Part shown: positions 28,432-37,800 of the stretch, piece after piece
Position numbering within the stretch: position 1 is the stretch's first letter
Layout: every line of letters starts with the position of its first letter
DNA from: Thermoanaerobacterium sp. CMT5567-10
Lineage (GTDB): Bacteria; Bacillota; Thermoanaerobacteria; Thermoanaerobacterales; Thermoanaerobacteraceae
Reading direction: 5' to 3'
Length of the DNA: 64,000 nt
Assembly (NCBI RefSeq): GCF_030534315.2
Contig: NZ_CP130558.2
Span: 1,110,001-1,174,000 of the forward strand
The notes under the pieces: model-generated
Seen by the model: only the letters and a program-made list of their open reading frames with translations
Databases searched by the model: none
What the model was told of the DNA's origin: nothing
Position numbers and translations under genes: made by a program

Positions 28432-28941
28432 TTAATTTAAATCGTCAAATGAAAAAATAGTACCGTCTCCATTTTTCATCCGGTTTATATATTTTTTGAG
28501 CAACAATGCTTTTTCAATTCTCCCCAATTTCATGTATGCATTATATTCGTACTCTAAATCTAATACAGGCAATTTCATACCATTTAGTGTTATATATCTT
28601 TTATATTTTTCTAAATCCACCCGCTCTTCCCATATGCCATTAACATATTTTTGTATGTCACCCATGATTTCAACCTTTATACCATCGATTTCAAGACGGC
28701 CAAAGTGTGAAGATATTTTACCATTAGATGAAAAGCATACTTTTGCTATAACAAATTCTTTGAAGCATTCCTCTATTTGATACGCACCTTTTTTGTCAGT
28801 TTGAATATCTATGTCGTTTGGTTTTAGAGGAATTCCTTGAATAATAAATGCAGTACTTCCTGTAATAACCCAATTTATATTAGTTCTATTTAATCTGTCA
28901 TATATCTTTTGTAATACTTTTATGTGCTTTTGCGGCAGCAT
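28432..28941 (-). CDS. nucleotidyltransferase-fold protein
   Basis: A 169-residue protein with the nucleotidyltransferase fold. WVITGSTAFIIQGI gives the GS/T motif, and NDIDIQTDKKG the D-x-D metal motif. The length suggests an aminoglycoside-type or AbiEii-like transferase. No partner HEPN or antitoxin gene is beside it. The substrate is unknown. Good ribosome site (GAGGTGG). Confidence 0.7.
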   Translation of the reverse strand: MLPQKHIKVLQKIYDRLNRTNINWVITGSTAFIIQGIPLKPNDIDIQTDKKGAYQIEECFKEFVIAKVCFSSNGKISSHFGRLEIDGIKVEIMGDIQKYVNGIWEERVDLEKYKRYITLNGMKLPVLDLEYEYNAYMKLGRIEKALLLKKYINRMKNGDGTIFSFDDLN

Positions 28942-28965
28942 AGTACCACCTCCGCTTTAAAACTT

Positions 28966-29346
28966 TTATTTTTTCAATTTCCTCTTTCTATAAATGATTA
29001 TTATAGCCGAAACTACTACAAAACCCACAGTGTAGTTCAAAAAGATATCTCTATAGGCGGTTTTGGCCAATTCCGCAAAATAACCCAGCATATATACCAT
29101 CAAAAAAATTAAAGACATTGTGACAAGATATTGAATTACTAATTCCACAATAATGTTTTTGAATTTCAACAAACTGAAAACTTCAATAAATACAACAGCT
29201 ACAATGCAAATTCCGCCTCTAAATAGAATATGCAAATTGCTGTCCATAGAGCGCTGCTGTAATAGTTGAATGGTTGAACTTCCAATAGTCGCAATAAAAA
29301 ATAATGTACATATCAGGAACACTGCATTTAAGAACCTTCCTTTCAT
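28966..29346 (-). CDS. four-helix membrane protein of unknown function
   Basis: A 126-residue protein with four clear transmembrane segments (about 8-24, 44-60, 70-92, 103-120) and a basic C-terminal tail RKRKLKK. I do not recognise the family with confidence. It starts 24 bases upstream of the nucleotidyltransferase stop-start junction on the same strand and may share its transcript. Confidence 0.65.
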   Translation of the reverse strand: MKGRFLNAVFLICTLFFIATIGSSTIQLLQQRSMDSNLHILFRGGICIVAVVFIEVFSLLKFKNIIVELVIQYLVTMSLIFLMVYMLGYFAELAKTAYRDIFLNYTVGFVVVSAIIIIYRKRKLKK

Positions 29347-29869
29347 GGAATACCTCCCGCGTACAAATAATCTTTTTACTTAAATTGGAAGATTAAAAGC
29401 ATCCATAGTAAAAATCATGTTAAAAATGCTATGGAATTCATACTCTCCCTTAAGTCAATTCTGATTAATAAAGTTGAGAAAACGCAATAGTTTCTATATC
29501 ATTAAATTTAATTGACAGACGATATCGCTTTATGGTAAGTACTTTTTACATTGTCATTACATTATTTGCAGATTTACTATCTCCAGATCTATTAAGAGCA
29601 TTAGCAAATAAATGGATATATCAAACACTTTTTACCTCCTCGTATAATTATTTTTGTAGACAATAAATTTGTCTCACATCTTAAAATTTAATAAAGCACA
29701 TTGATAATTGGAAATTACCTCTTTTTCTTTAAAACATTATTTTGAAATCACATCTATTGCCATGTATCTAAAATATCAAATTAAGTACATGGCACAGGCC
29801 GCCACATCTTTTATTTTACGGCCTTTATGTTTACTTTTGAGATAACTTGTAGCATTATTATACTGTAAA
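29347..29869. other. intergenic stretch left of the IS110 element
   Basis: About 520 AT-rich bases. An AGGAGG site near 29634 precedes a tiny minus-strand frame (about 23 codons) I do not regard as a gene. AGGCCG/CGGCCT arms near 29787-29824 make a weak hairpin. The left tip of the IS110 element should lie near the end of this stretch. Confidence 0.4.
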
Positions 29870-29875
29870 GTTAAT

Positions 29876-30012
29876 ATGGGACAGGCTTTTGTCCTCCATG
29901 CGGTTTTTCCGCTCTTTAAAGTATGGTCCCTACACCAGATTTGCCTTTTCTCACGCGAAATCTGCTTTGTCGTATATAAACCCCTGGCAGCAGAGGATTC
30001 AGGTTTATATAC
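29876..30012 (+). ncRNA. candidate IS110 bridge RNA
   Basis: Four hairpins lie in the 240 bases before the transposase: GGAC/GTCC (29879-29894), GCGG/CCGC (29900-29912), CAGATTT/AAATCTG (29936-29964) with a 15-base loop, and GTATATAAACC/GGTTTATATAC (29972-30012) with a 19-base loop. A small 5' stem followed by two stems with large loops is the plan of the bridge RNAs of IS110 elements, whose loops pair with target and donor DNA. This is inferred from fold only. Confidence 0.5.
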
Positions 30013-30111
30013 TAATAGCTAATTGCGAGGTTGCTACATAATCTGGTCGCTAGGTTATCTCAAATTAACTTTCAATCTACACCATTACCTTTGAAAGGAG
30101 GTGCTATAGCC

Positions 30112-31371
30112 TTGAATAAACTTTTCGTAGGCATGGATATAAGCTTGGATGATGTCAAGGTTCATATTCTAGACCAAGACGGTAATGATGCTTGCTCTCG
30201 TTTTTCTGTAGATAATAATCCTTCTGGTTGCAATATTTTAGTGTCTCATATCTTGGATTGTTGTAATAAATACAACGTTCAGAAGGTTTTTATTGGTCTA
30301 GAATCTACTTCAGTCTATGGTTGGCATATTCAGTATTATTTAGCTGACCATGCTTCCTTGAAGCCTTTTAATCCTTCTGTAACTACTTTTAATGCTAATA
30401 CTGTCAAGGCTTTTAAAAAGTCTCTTGGCGATTTGCCTAAGAATGACTGGGTTGATGCTTTTGTTATTGCTGAAAAATTAAGGTTTGGAAGGCTTCCTAA
30501 ATCTTGTCCTGTAGATTTTAGATATCTTGCTCTCCAAAGGCTTACCCGCCATCGCTTTCACATTGTTGATAGTATTGTCAGGGAGAAAAATTATTTCCTA
30601 AGTAATCTGTTTCTTAAATTTAGTGGCTTATGTCAGATTAAAGTTTTTAGTAATAATTTTGGTGCGGCTGCTACTGAAATATTTAATGAGTTTTTAACTC
30701 TTGATGATATTGCGGCTCGACCGCTTGAAGATCTTATTGCCTTTTTAGTTGATAAAGGCAGAGACCATTTTAATGACCCTAATGCTACGGCTAAATTACT
30801 CCAAGATGCTGTACGCAAATCTTATAGAATCAACGCTAATGTAAATGATTCTTTGAATTTTGTTATCAAGTCTTGTCTTGATAATATACAGTATCTTGAA
30901 AAGCAGAAGAAAGCTTCTGAAAAGACCATTGCCAATGAAGTCAAAGGATTTAAGAATCAATTTCTTTGTCTTACTTCAGTAAATGGCATTGGTCCAACTA
31001 TAGCAGCTGGCCTAATATCTGAGATAGGCGGAATATCAAGGTTTGATAATGATAATGCCCTTGCAAAGTTTTCCGGCATATATTGGTCAGAATACCAGTC
31101 TGCGGATTTTAAAGCGGAGGACACTTATTTAAAACGCACTGGTAATGAATATCTCAGATATTACTTTATTCAAGCAGCCGACCAACTTAGGAAATATTGT
31201 CCTGAGTTTTCACAATACTATGCTCGCAAATTTAATGAAAGTAAAACTCATAAACACAAACGTGCTTTAGTTTTAACGGCACGCAAAGCTGTAAGGTTAG
31301 TCTTTGCTCTGCTGCGCGAAGAAAAACTTTATAAACCACCAGCAATGAAAGGAGATGATTGTAAATACTAA
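30112..31371 (+). CDS. IS110-family transposase
   Basis: A 419-residue IS110 recombinase. The N-terminal RuvC-like DEDD domain opens with LFVGMDISLDDVKVHIL and continues with FIGLESTSVYGW and NDWVDAFVIAEKL. The C-terminal Transposase_20 domain carries LTSVNGIGPTIAAGLISEIG and FSGIYWSEYQSA, with the catalytic serine region. The start is TTG 30112, set by AAAGGAGGT ten bases before; the longer frame to 30031 would enter the bridge-RNA region. Full length and frame intact, so it may be active. Confidence 0.93.
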   Translation: MNKLFVGMDISLDDVKVHILDQDGNDACSRFSVDNNPSGCNILVSHILDCCNKYNVQKVFIGLESTSVYGWHIQYYLADHASLKPFNPSVTTFNANTVKAFKKSLGDLPKNDWVDAFVIAEKLRFGRLPKSCPVDFRYLALQRLTRHRFHIVDSIVREKNYFLSNLFLKFSGLCQIKVFSNNFGAAATEIFNEFLTLDDIAARPLEDLIAFLVDKGRDHFNDPNATAKLLQDAVRKSYRINANVNDSLNFVIKSCLDNIQYLEKQKKASEKTIANEVKGFKNQFLCLTSVNGIGPTIAAGLISEIGGISRFDNDNALAKFSGIYWSEYQSADFKAEDTYLKRTGNEYLRYYFIQAADQLRKYCPEFSQYYARKFNESKTHKHKRALVLTARKAVRLVFALLREEKLYKPPAMKGDDCKY

Positions 31372-31553
31372 CATAATATACTATTTCCATAATTAACATA
31401 TATTCCCATTGCTGTTTTTAGTAATGGTTAGCTTTGCTATGCTCTTTTTTAGCTGTTTTTTTAAAAAATTTTTTTAATTTTTTTCAATCATCCCTTGACA
31501 TATTACCGAAATACTTTAATAATGTGTTGAAAAAGTGTCTTGTTTTTAAATTG

Positions 31554-31939
31554 CTATTTCCTTGCCTTTCCTGTCAAATGGTCGATATTAATTTTAATGA
31601 CTTTTGTTTTTATACCATCCCTCTTTATGTATTCCATCCCTTTTCCCATAAACTCGCTAGAGTATTTTTTAACAAGTGCAACCAATGCGTCCTCTTTTTC
31701 CCTATCATATACTTCCATCGCTTGTCCAAACACGATTGCGCTCTCATACCTATAACTGAATTTGTCTGGTATAGATTCGGTATTACCAACAACACAAAAA
31801 GAAACCTTATTATTATACACAATATTGTCCAACTTGCTTCCTTCAGCAGCACAATGGAAATAAATGTTTCCTCTATCATATACGTAGTTTAGCGGAACCC
31901 CATAGGCATATCCATTTTCACCTACTGTAGATAACCTTA
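31554..31939 (-). pseudogene. NimA-like pyridoxamine 5'-phosphate oxidase family protein, N-terminus lost
   Basis: The minus-strand frame reads LRLSTVGENGYAYGVPLNYVY, YFHCAAEGSKLDNI and on to the stop, which is the body and end of a NimA-like flavin-binding protein of the PNPOx superfamily. The N-terminal 20-25 residues are missing. The frame ends exactly where an ISLre2 end begins (31940), so the insertion cut the gene. No start codon or ribosome site remains at the cut. Confidence 0.75.
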
Positions 31940-32738
31940 GTGTAAAATTTTCTTAGGTGAAAAAGCAGGGAAATAGCGATAATATGTAGAAATAAGACCT
32001 CACCATCCTCCCAAAAGGATGAGTTAGAAAATAAATAGGAAGGTGAGTTCTTATGAAAATAATTCAACATACACTTCAAAAATTCCTGCTTGTCGTAGAA
32101 AAAATTATTGGATTACTTGATGGAAAATATACCTATTTGGAATTTGAAGAAGAACTTAAAAAAATTCCAAATGAATTAGGAAAAGAGATTTGTGCAGATG
32201 CACTTCATGAACTTGATCAAAGCATATATATAAAGACAAAATTAAAAGAAAAAACTGGGTGGTAGTCCAAAAAGATTGTGAAAGGACAATAACAACTGTA
32301 TTTGGAGATATCACATACAAAAGACGGTACTATAAAAACAAAGAAACAGGAGAGAAGGCATATCTTGTAGATAAAGCTACTGGCATCCAAAAATATGAAA
32401 GAATAGATGCTGAGCTTAAAGCTGATATAACGGATCTTTCTACAATACTCTCATATCAAAAAACCACTCAGGAACTTAAAAGAAATGGAGCTAACTGCAA
32501 TGTAAGCCGGCAAACAGTAATGAACACATTAAGAAAAATAGACAACCTTCAAACATATGAAAAGCCAAAGACTAAAAACGAAATAGAAACTTTATACATA
32601 GAAGCTGATGAAGACCATATACATCTTCAAAACGGCAAACCAGACATTGTAAAATTAATATACGTACACGAAGGAAAACAAACAATAACAAAGGGCAGAA
32701 ATGAATTAATTGATTTAATATACCTTAATATACCATAA
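31940..32738 (+). mobile_element. truncated ISLre2-family element
   Basis: The left end starts with GTGTAAAATTTT at 31940 and has a leader of about 110 bases. The transposase follows, broken. The right part is missing after about 32738. A second, inverted copy of the left end lies at 53310-53420. Confidence 0.75.
32053..32738 (+). pseudogene. ISLre2-family transposase, frameshifted and truncated
   Basis: Two overlapping frames (32053-32265 and 32259-32738) give the N-terminal half of an ISLre2 transposase: KIIGLLDGKYTYLEFEEELK, then VFGDITYKRRYYKNKETGEKA and IEADEDHIHLQ, which holds a conserved acidic motif. Complete members are about 450-480 residues. Here a frameshift near 32262 and loss of the C-terminal half leave it dead. 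Confidence 0.85.
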
Positions 32739-32923
32739 ATACTTTTTTAACAAATTCAAATCTGTAGTCAAAAAATATCTACACTTTAAAAAAATTACGC
32801 AAGTTAAATATTATCAAAGCGCAATCTCTTCATAAATGATGGATTGTAAGGCATTTTTGTGCGAATAATAAAACTTTCCTTACAATCTCATAACAAAATA
32901 CTTATATTATTAGCTGCTGATTT

Positions 32924-33847
32924 CTATATGTCTAAGTTAGTTATTATATTTCCATTTTCATCAAGGTTAATGCCCAATGACTTTTGAAACTTTTCAAGAT
33001 TATTTTTATATTTGCGATAGTCACTGCTCAATATGCTTAAATATTCGTTTATTTTGTCCGAACCGCTATTTTTAAGTTGTTCCTTAATATTCTTTACAAT
33101 GTTAAATACTTCTTTGTGCAAAGGTTCTATAACATCTAATTTCTTTAAAAAAGTTTCTCTGTCCATATAGTTTTTTTCAATTCTATCCGATATCCATTCT
33201 TGAATAGTCTTATTTATTATCATGCTAATTTTTTCAATATCTTTATCAGTATACTTTTCATACATCTCACCCATTTCTTGTGGATAATTGATACTGTCAG
33301 CTTTATCTAAGCAATTCACCAAATTCAACCATGCCTTTTCTTTTTCAGGCGTATCAAGGACCTCATTCAGAAATGGCCCATATGCCGCTACCATCAACTT
33401 TCCAAAGTTACCAGGAAACACTCTCAATAATTGTCTCTTTATAAAACCTTCTCTTGCTCTATCGTCCATCTCGAGAGATTCTTTTAATGTCATCATATTT
33501 TTTGTCAGTTCGGTTATATCACTTGTTTGATTTAATCCATCTAAGCATGTTTTGATCACATTTCTGATCACTTCAATTCTTTTTTCTTCATCATTTAATC
33601 TCTTTAAATGTTGCTCGAGTTTATCCCTTATTAAATCTGGATTTGATATAATATGTTTTATTTCCACTACTGGTACATCCAGTTGCCTCAAAGTTGATAT
33701 TTGAATCAGCTTATCAACGTCATTTTGAGAATACTCTCGATAATTGTTGTCAGGATTGATATCGGGTTTTATTAATCCCTCCTCTTCATAATAATTTATT
33801 GCTTTTTTCGTTAGTTTTGTAATCTTCATTATTTCGCTTATTTTCAT
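32924..33847 (-). CDS. MerR-family transcriptional regulator
   Basis: A 307-residue regulator. The N-terminal winged helix-turn-helix (1-70) reads MKISEIMKITKLTKKAINYYEEEGLI, with the usual NNYREYSQNDVDKLIQIS. The long C-terminal part (about 110-300) is helical and carries no known ligand domain that I can name. AGGAGGG precedes the ATG. No divergent partner gene is seen, so its target is unknown. Confidence 0.9.
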   Translation of the reverse strand: MKISEIMKITKLTKKAINYYEEEGLIKPDINPDNNYREYSQNDVDKLIQISTLRQLDVPVVEIKHIISNPDLIRDKLEQHLKRLNDEEKRIEVIRNVIKTCLDGLNQTSDITELTKNMMTLKESLEMDDRAREGFIKRQLLRVFPGNFGKLMVAAYGPFLNEVLDTPEKEKAWLNLVNCLDKADSINYPQEMGEMYEKYTDKDIEKISMIINKTIQEWISDRIEKNYMDRETFLKKLDVIEPLHKEVFNIVKNIKEQLKNSGSDKINEYLSILSSDYRKYKNNLEKFQKSLGINLDENGNIITNLDI

Positions 33848-34075
33848 TACTAGATCCCTCCTGGTTCTAATAATAAGCCAATCCCCAGGGTAATAGTCAA
33901 TAAAGATTTTAAAAATTGATTCTAATAAATCTCTTTTCTCTCATCCAATCAACGTAAAATCGGCATTGGATATATGTGAAGAAAAAATAAATAGTAAGAA
34001 AAAATGATAAAAAATTAAAGTCAATATAATTAGAAAATAGAAAACAAAGTTATTACTGAATGAAAAAATTCATCT

Positions 34076-34504
34076 TTACTTAAACACCTTTGTTAAAAGA
34101 ATGTTTCTTATATCAATGTGAAGTGTTTCATATCTTGGATTATTTAGTTCTTCTTTGGTAATCCAAGCTAACTCAGAATGTTCATCATTCAATTTGAGTG
34201 AAGAAATATCATCGTTTTTAGGTTTAACAAGATACGTAAACACAACACGGTATATATTTTCATCTCCACTTTTACTTTTTAGATTCCTAACTGATAGCTC
34301 CTCCAACAATTCCACATCCAAATTGATTTCCTCTCTTGCTTCTCGATACAAGCCTTGAACGGGAATTTCCTCATATTTTACTTTCCCCGCGGGAACATTC
34401 CAAACATTCGGAGCAACCTTGCAATGTCCTGCACGTTTTGTCAAAAGAACCTTTCCCTCATGCAACAAAATGATTTCAACTGAAATTCGATAATTAGGAT
34501 ACAC
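34076..34504 (-). CDS. Nudix hydrolase
   Basis: A 142-residue Nudix protein. The box is GKVKYEE followed seven residues later by REAREEINL, with the last glycine replaced by N. It probably hydrolyses a nucleoside diphosphate derivative; the substrate is unknown. The start is GTG with AAAGGAGGG upstream. A single gene. Confidence 0.88.
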   Translation of the reverse strand: MYPNYRISVEIILLHEGKVLLTKRAGHCKVAPNVWNVPAGKVKYEEIPVQGLYREAREEINLDVELLEELSVRNLKSKSGDENIYRVVFTYLVKPKNDDISSLKLNDEHSELAWITKEELNNPRYETLHIDIRNILLTKVFK

Positions 34505-34675
34505 AATAAGCCCTCCTTTATTTACTTAAGGTACTTTATGTACATGATAAGAATAATGAAAATTAAACAAGGTCAAAAATAATATTCAGTTAGTAATCTT
34601 AGTGTATGGGATTTGATAATTTGTTGCTAATACTTGATGTACGTCTTATATCTCTTAGAAAAATACTAGGATTGT

Positions 34676-35218
34676 TTACTTCGTCAGTTCTAACACATTG
34701 TTGTCTTTGTCATACAATATGAATTTTGACTTAGGATTCCCGCTGCCATAAGTATAGACGATACGCATACCTCTGAAATCAATTTCCTTCATATCTTTGT
34801 TATTGAACTCGATTCTAGCAATGTCATCATCCAAAATCACACCAAAGCATGCATACTCCTCTCCTGACTCGTACCCTGTAAAGTGTAAAATTGCTCTATA
34901 ATTGACACCGGTCAAAACCTCCGCTGAATTCGTTGTGTAAACATGACCTGCAAGATTATCAACAGTATAGTAAAACAGATTCTTATGAGTTACCGCGCAG
35001 TCTAACTCACCATACCCATTGAGATACAATGTTAGAATTCTATTACTATCTATTTTAATTTCATCTATGATTTCGGAAATCATAAATCTTTGGCCTTCAA
35101 CTGCTTGCTCTATAGCAGCCCTTGATGTCTTTGGAAATCTATCTGAGGTCAATACATATACTCCAAAACAAATAAGCACAACAGCGGCTGTCACTATAAT
35201 GATGGTATTCTTTTTCAT
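34676..35218 (-). CDS. membrane-anchored protein of unknown function
   Basis: 180 residues with one N-terminal transmembrane or uncleaved signal segment (about 5-24: IIIVTAAVVLICFGVYVL), then a soluble beta-rich domain outside the membrane. The ATG at 35218 has GGAGGATAA before it; the longer frame to 35287 lacks a ribosome site. No family recognised. Confidence 0.7.
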   Translation of the reverse strand: MKKNTIIIVTAAVVLICFGVYVLTSDRFPKTSRAAIEQAVEGQRFMISEIIDEIKIDSNRILTLYLNGYGELDCAVTHKNLFYYTVDNLAGHVYTTNSAEVLTGVNYRAILHFTGYESGEEYACFGVILDDDIARIEFNNKDMKEIDFRGMRIVYTYGSGNPKSKFILYDKDNNVLELTK

Positions 35219-35344
35219 CTGTTTATCCTCCAATTTAATAATACCAACTGTAGACTTAACATCATTGCGAATAAAATTAGCTATCAAATTGTGATTTATA
35301 AGGAAAAATGGATAAGTTTCATGTGTTAAGTGTTATAGAATCAA

Positions 35345-35384
35345 CTTTACTATCATGGAGTGGAGTTTATTTTAGTTATATAAC
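35345..35384. repeat. two-unit copy of the 20-bp repeat family
   Basis: Two 20-base units, CTTTACTATCATGGAGTGGA and GTTTATTTTAGTTATATAAC. The first 39 bases match 51130-51168 with one mismatch. Confidence 0.75.
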
Positions 35385-35402
35385 AGATCAAAGACTGTTA
35401 TC

Positions 35403-35774
35403 CTATTTTATTTCAACTCTTGCTGTTTCTAGCCATTTGTCTAATGCACCTTTGCTAAATATATAATCATTACCTATTTTGATATAGGGTATCCCTGAAT
35501 CTTTTTCATTAACAAGGTTTAATAATTTACTCTCCTCAATTCCTAAATAAGAAGATGCTGTAGATAAATCATAAGTATTTCTTGTGTAAACAACATTATC
35601 ATTGTTATTGTACATATTGTTTACGATATTACTTAATCCTTGTGACATATTAAACAAACCAGTACCAACATAATCTCCGTTACTTCTCATTCCATTTGCA
35701 ATGATAACAGCACTCATAATAATAGATATTGATAAACAAAAGATAGAAAATGGCAGTGCCTTATCTTTTAACAT
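35403..35774 (-). CDS. membrane-anchored protein with excisionase-like HTH
   Basis: 123 residues. One N-terminal transmembrane segment (about 7-26) and a low-complexity asparagine-rich linker precede a C-terminal helix-turn-helix of the excisionase (MerR-like) type: YDLSTASSYLGIEESKLLNLVNE, then IPYIKIGNDYIFSKGALDKWLE. The combination of a membrane anchor and an excisionase fold is unusual. It may be a small surface-sensing regulator. A moderate ribosome site is present. Confidence 0.7.
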   Translation of the reverse strand: MLKDKALPFSIFCLSISIIMSAVIIANGMRSNGDYVGTGLFNMSQGLSNIVNNMYNNNDNVVYTRNTYDLSTASSYLGIEESKLLNLVNEKDSGIPYIKIGNDYIFSKGALDKWLETARVEIK

Positions 35775-36055
35775 AGTATAATCACTCTCCTTTTTAATGA
35801 CTCAATATAACATTATTATACATTAAATATATTTATTAACACAAGTTTATATTCTTAACATCACTTTTTATCCGCAATATGACTTTTTTAGGGTTATATT
35901 CAATCTGAATTTGTGAAATAGCAAGTAAATTAATAATTGGCTTTCCATTAATGTAAAAAAGAGGATTAATACTGTAAATTCTGCACTTTGTAAACTAAAT
36001 ATTTACATTAAAATGAAATAATATGTCATAATAAACAAGACATGCCAAAAAATAG
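35775..36055. other. intergenic stretch
   Basis: About 280 AT-rich bases. I see the likely promoter region of the gene at 35774 and no protein remnant. Confidence 0.45.
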
Positions 36056-36056
36056 A

Positions 36057-36080
36057 AACCGTCATATTAAGCAGACGGTT
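36057..36080 (-). terminator. hairpin after the HDOD/flavodoxin remnant
   Basis: AACCGTC/GACGGTT stem followed on the minus strand by a T-rich run. Confidence 0.65.
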
Positions 36081-36109
36081 AGATTTGTATTGAATTTGGT
36101 GAGTTTATT

Positions 36110-36586
36110 TCAATAAACCCCATAGCTTTTACCACCTATAAGCTTACATGAAAAACAACTTATGCATCCCTGGTAATGAAGGTCATAGAGATGTATAAGT
36201 TCTGTTTCCGCGCCCCGCGAGGCTGCCCCTTCTAAAGCCTTATTTAAAAGAATTGCTGTATTCCATTTTTTCCTGCCCTTCCATTTCTATTTGGTAATAA
36301 TAATCTAGTTATATATGCGATAGCAATAATTCTAGTATTTTTAGCACCTAAATACAAAACTTGCATCTTTTAATGATAATATTTCACGGTTTAATTTTGA
36401 ATTATAATTTAATACTTGTATTAAAGTTGATTCTAGTTCTGGAAGATTGGAAAACTTCTCAATGCATTCATCTATATTAAACTCACAAGGTTTTAATAAC
36501 ATATTTAGGATTTCTCCAAATGCCTTTGGTATTTTGGGCAAGTAATTTGATTCCTGAATTAGTTTAATAATTGGATAATTTTGCAT
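36110..36586 (-). pseudogene. chimeric remnant: HDOD domain start fused to flavodoxin-like reductase
   Basis: Minus strand. The first part (from the ATG at 36586) is the start of an HDOD signalling domain: LPKIPKAFGEILNMLL, LNREILSLKDASFV, then in another frame YLGAKNTRIIAIAYITRLLLP. From about 36300 the sequence changes to the middle of an NADPH-dependent FMN reductase: KKWNTAILLNKALEGAASRG, LYDLHYQGCISCFSCKLIGG, ending in an early stop at 36110. At least two frameshifts are needed. It is a deletion junction of two unrelated genes. Confidence 0.7.
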
Positions 36587-36658
36587 TTTTTGAAAATGAT
36601 AAAATAAGAATGTACTAAAAGTGGTAAATAAATAGGTCAAATTAGCATATTAAAGGCT

Positions 36659-37792
36659 ATGGAGATAAAACCTAATTTTTCAGAGCTAGCAAGGGAATAT
36701 GGAGTAGATAGAAGAACTGTTAAAAAGTATTATGAAGGATATGAAGACAAACCAAAAACAAGAAACAAACAAAGCAAATTAGACAAATACTATGATGAAA
36801 TAAAAGCAAAACTTGAAATAAAGGGGGTTACGGTAAAGGGAGTATACGAATACTTTGTTTCTAAAAATTATGATATTGGAACATATTCTAATTTCAACAA
36901 ATATGTAAAGCGAAAAGGCTTGAAACCTGCTAAAAAAGTAAGTGGTCATCCACGATTTGAAACTCCTGCGGGAAAGCAAGCACAGGTAGATTGGAAAGAA
37001 GAGATAAAATTAGTTTCTAAATATGGAGAAGAATTCATTTTTAATGTTTTTAACTATAAGCTTGGATATTCAAGATATTGCTATTTTGAATATAGGAAAG
37101 CAAAAACACAACAAGATGTAATTTAATGCTTGATAAACGCTTTTAAAGCTACAGGAGACCTTTTTGACAATATGAAAACAATAGTTGATATAACAAACGA
37201 GGGGAGGAAGATAAATAATAAAATAAAAGCATTTGCAAATGATTTTGACTTTAAGAAACGCTTATGTAAGCCAAGACACTCATATACCAAAGGAAAGGTG
37301 GAATCATCTAATAAATTTATTGACTGGCTACTGCCATACAATGGTGAATTTGAGAATGAAGAAGATTTAATAAAGATAATTGGTGAAATAAACAAAAAAG
37401 TTAATCAATCTACAAATCAGTCAACAGGGATACAACCGATAATATTATTCCAAAAAGAAAAGGAGTATCTATCTCCTATGCCAAGTAATGATATCATAGA
37501 AAGTTATATGAACTTCGAACAAAAAGCAACTGTCCATAAAGATTCTATGATATATTACAAAGGTAGTAGATACTCAATAAATAAAACTGTAACTCTTAAA
37601 ACAGTAGAAAATGAGTTACATGTATATTTTAACACAGACTTGATATCTGTCCATATATTAAGTGATAAAAAGATAAATTATCACGAATCTCATTATAGAG
37701 AACTAATAGAAAATCTTATCAAAAACAAAGAGGACATTGAACAAATATGCACAAATAATCTTAACGAATTGGATAAATTATTGCATAGGTAG
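36659..37792 (+). pseudogene. istA: IS21 transposase IstA with internal stop
   Basis: The frame gives an IstA transposase: N-terminal helix-turn-helix (FSELAREYGVDRRTVKKYY), then the DDE domain (GKQAQVDWKEEI, LFDNMKTIVD), a KPRHSYTKGKVESSNKF stretch and a C-terminal beta-barrel. A TAA at 37124-37126 stops it after QQDVI, where the family has R. A short deletion beside LFDNM removes about five to six residues. The downstream frame is otherwise open. Confidence 0.85.
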
Positions 37793-37800
37793 GTGAGGGT

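Larger units (their letters stand above)
29870..31400 (+). mobile_element. IS110-family insertion sequence (tips approximate)
   Basis: Contains the intact DEDD transposase gene and, before it, a folded region typical of IS110 left ends. IS110 elements lack long terminal inverted repeats and often make no target duplication, so the tips could not be fixed from one copy. The outer limits given are estimates. Confidence 0.7.

Noticed and set aside
29554-29628. Tiny minus-strand ORF behind an AGGAGG site
   Set aside because: About 23 codons, ambiguous start and no recognisable motif.
36190-36240. GC-rich patch as a riboswitch or small RNA
   Set aside because: It translates cleanly as part of an FMN reductase (LEGAASRGAETELIHLYDL) in the decayed gene.
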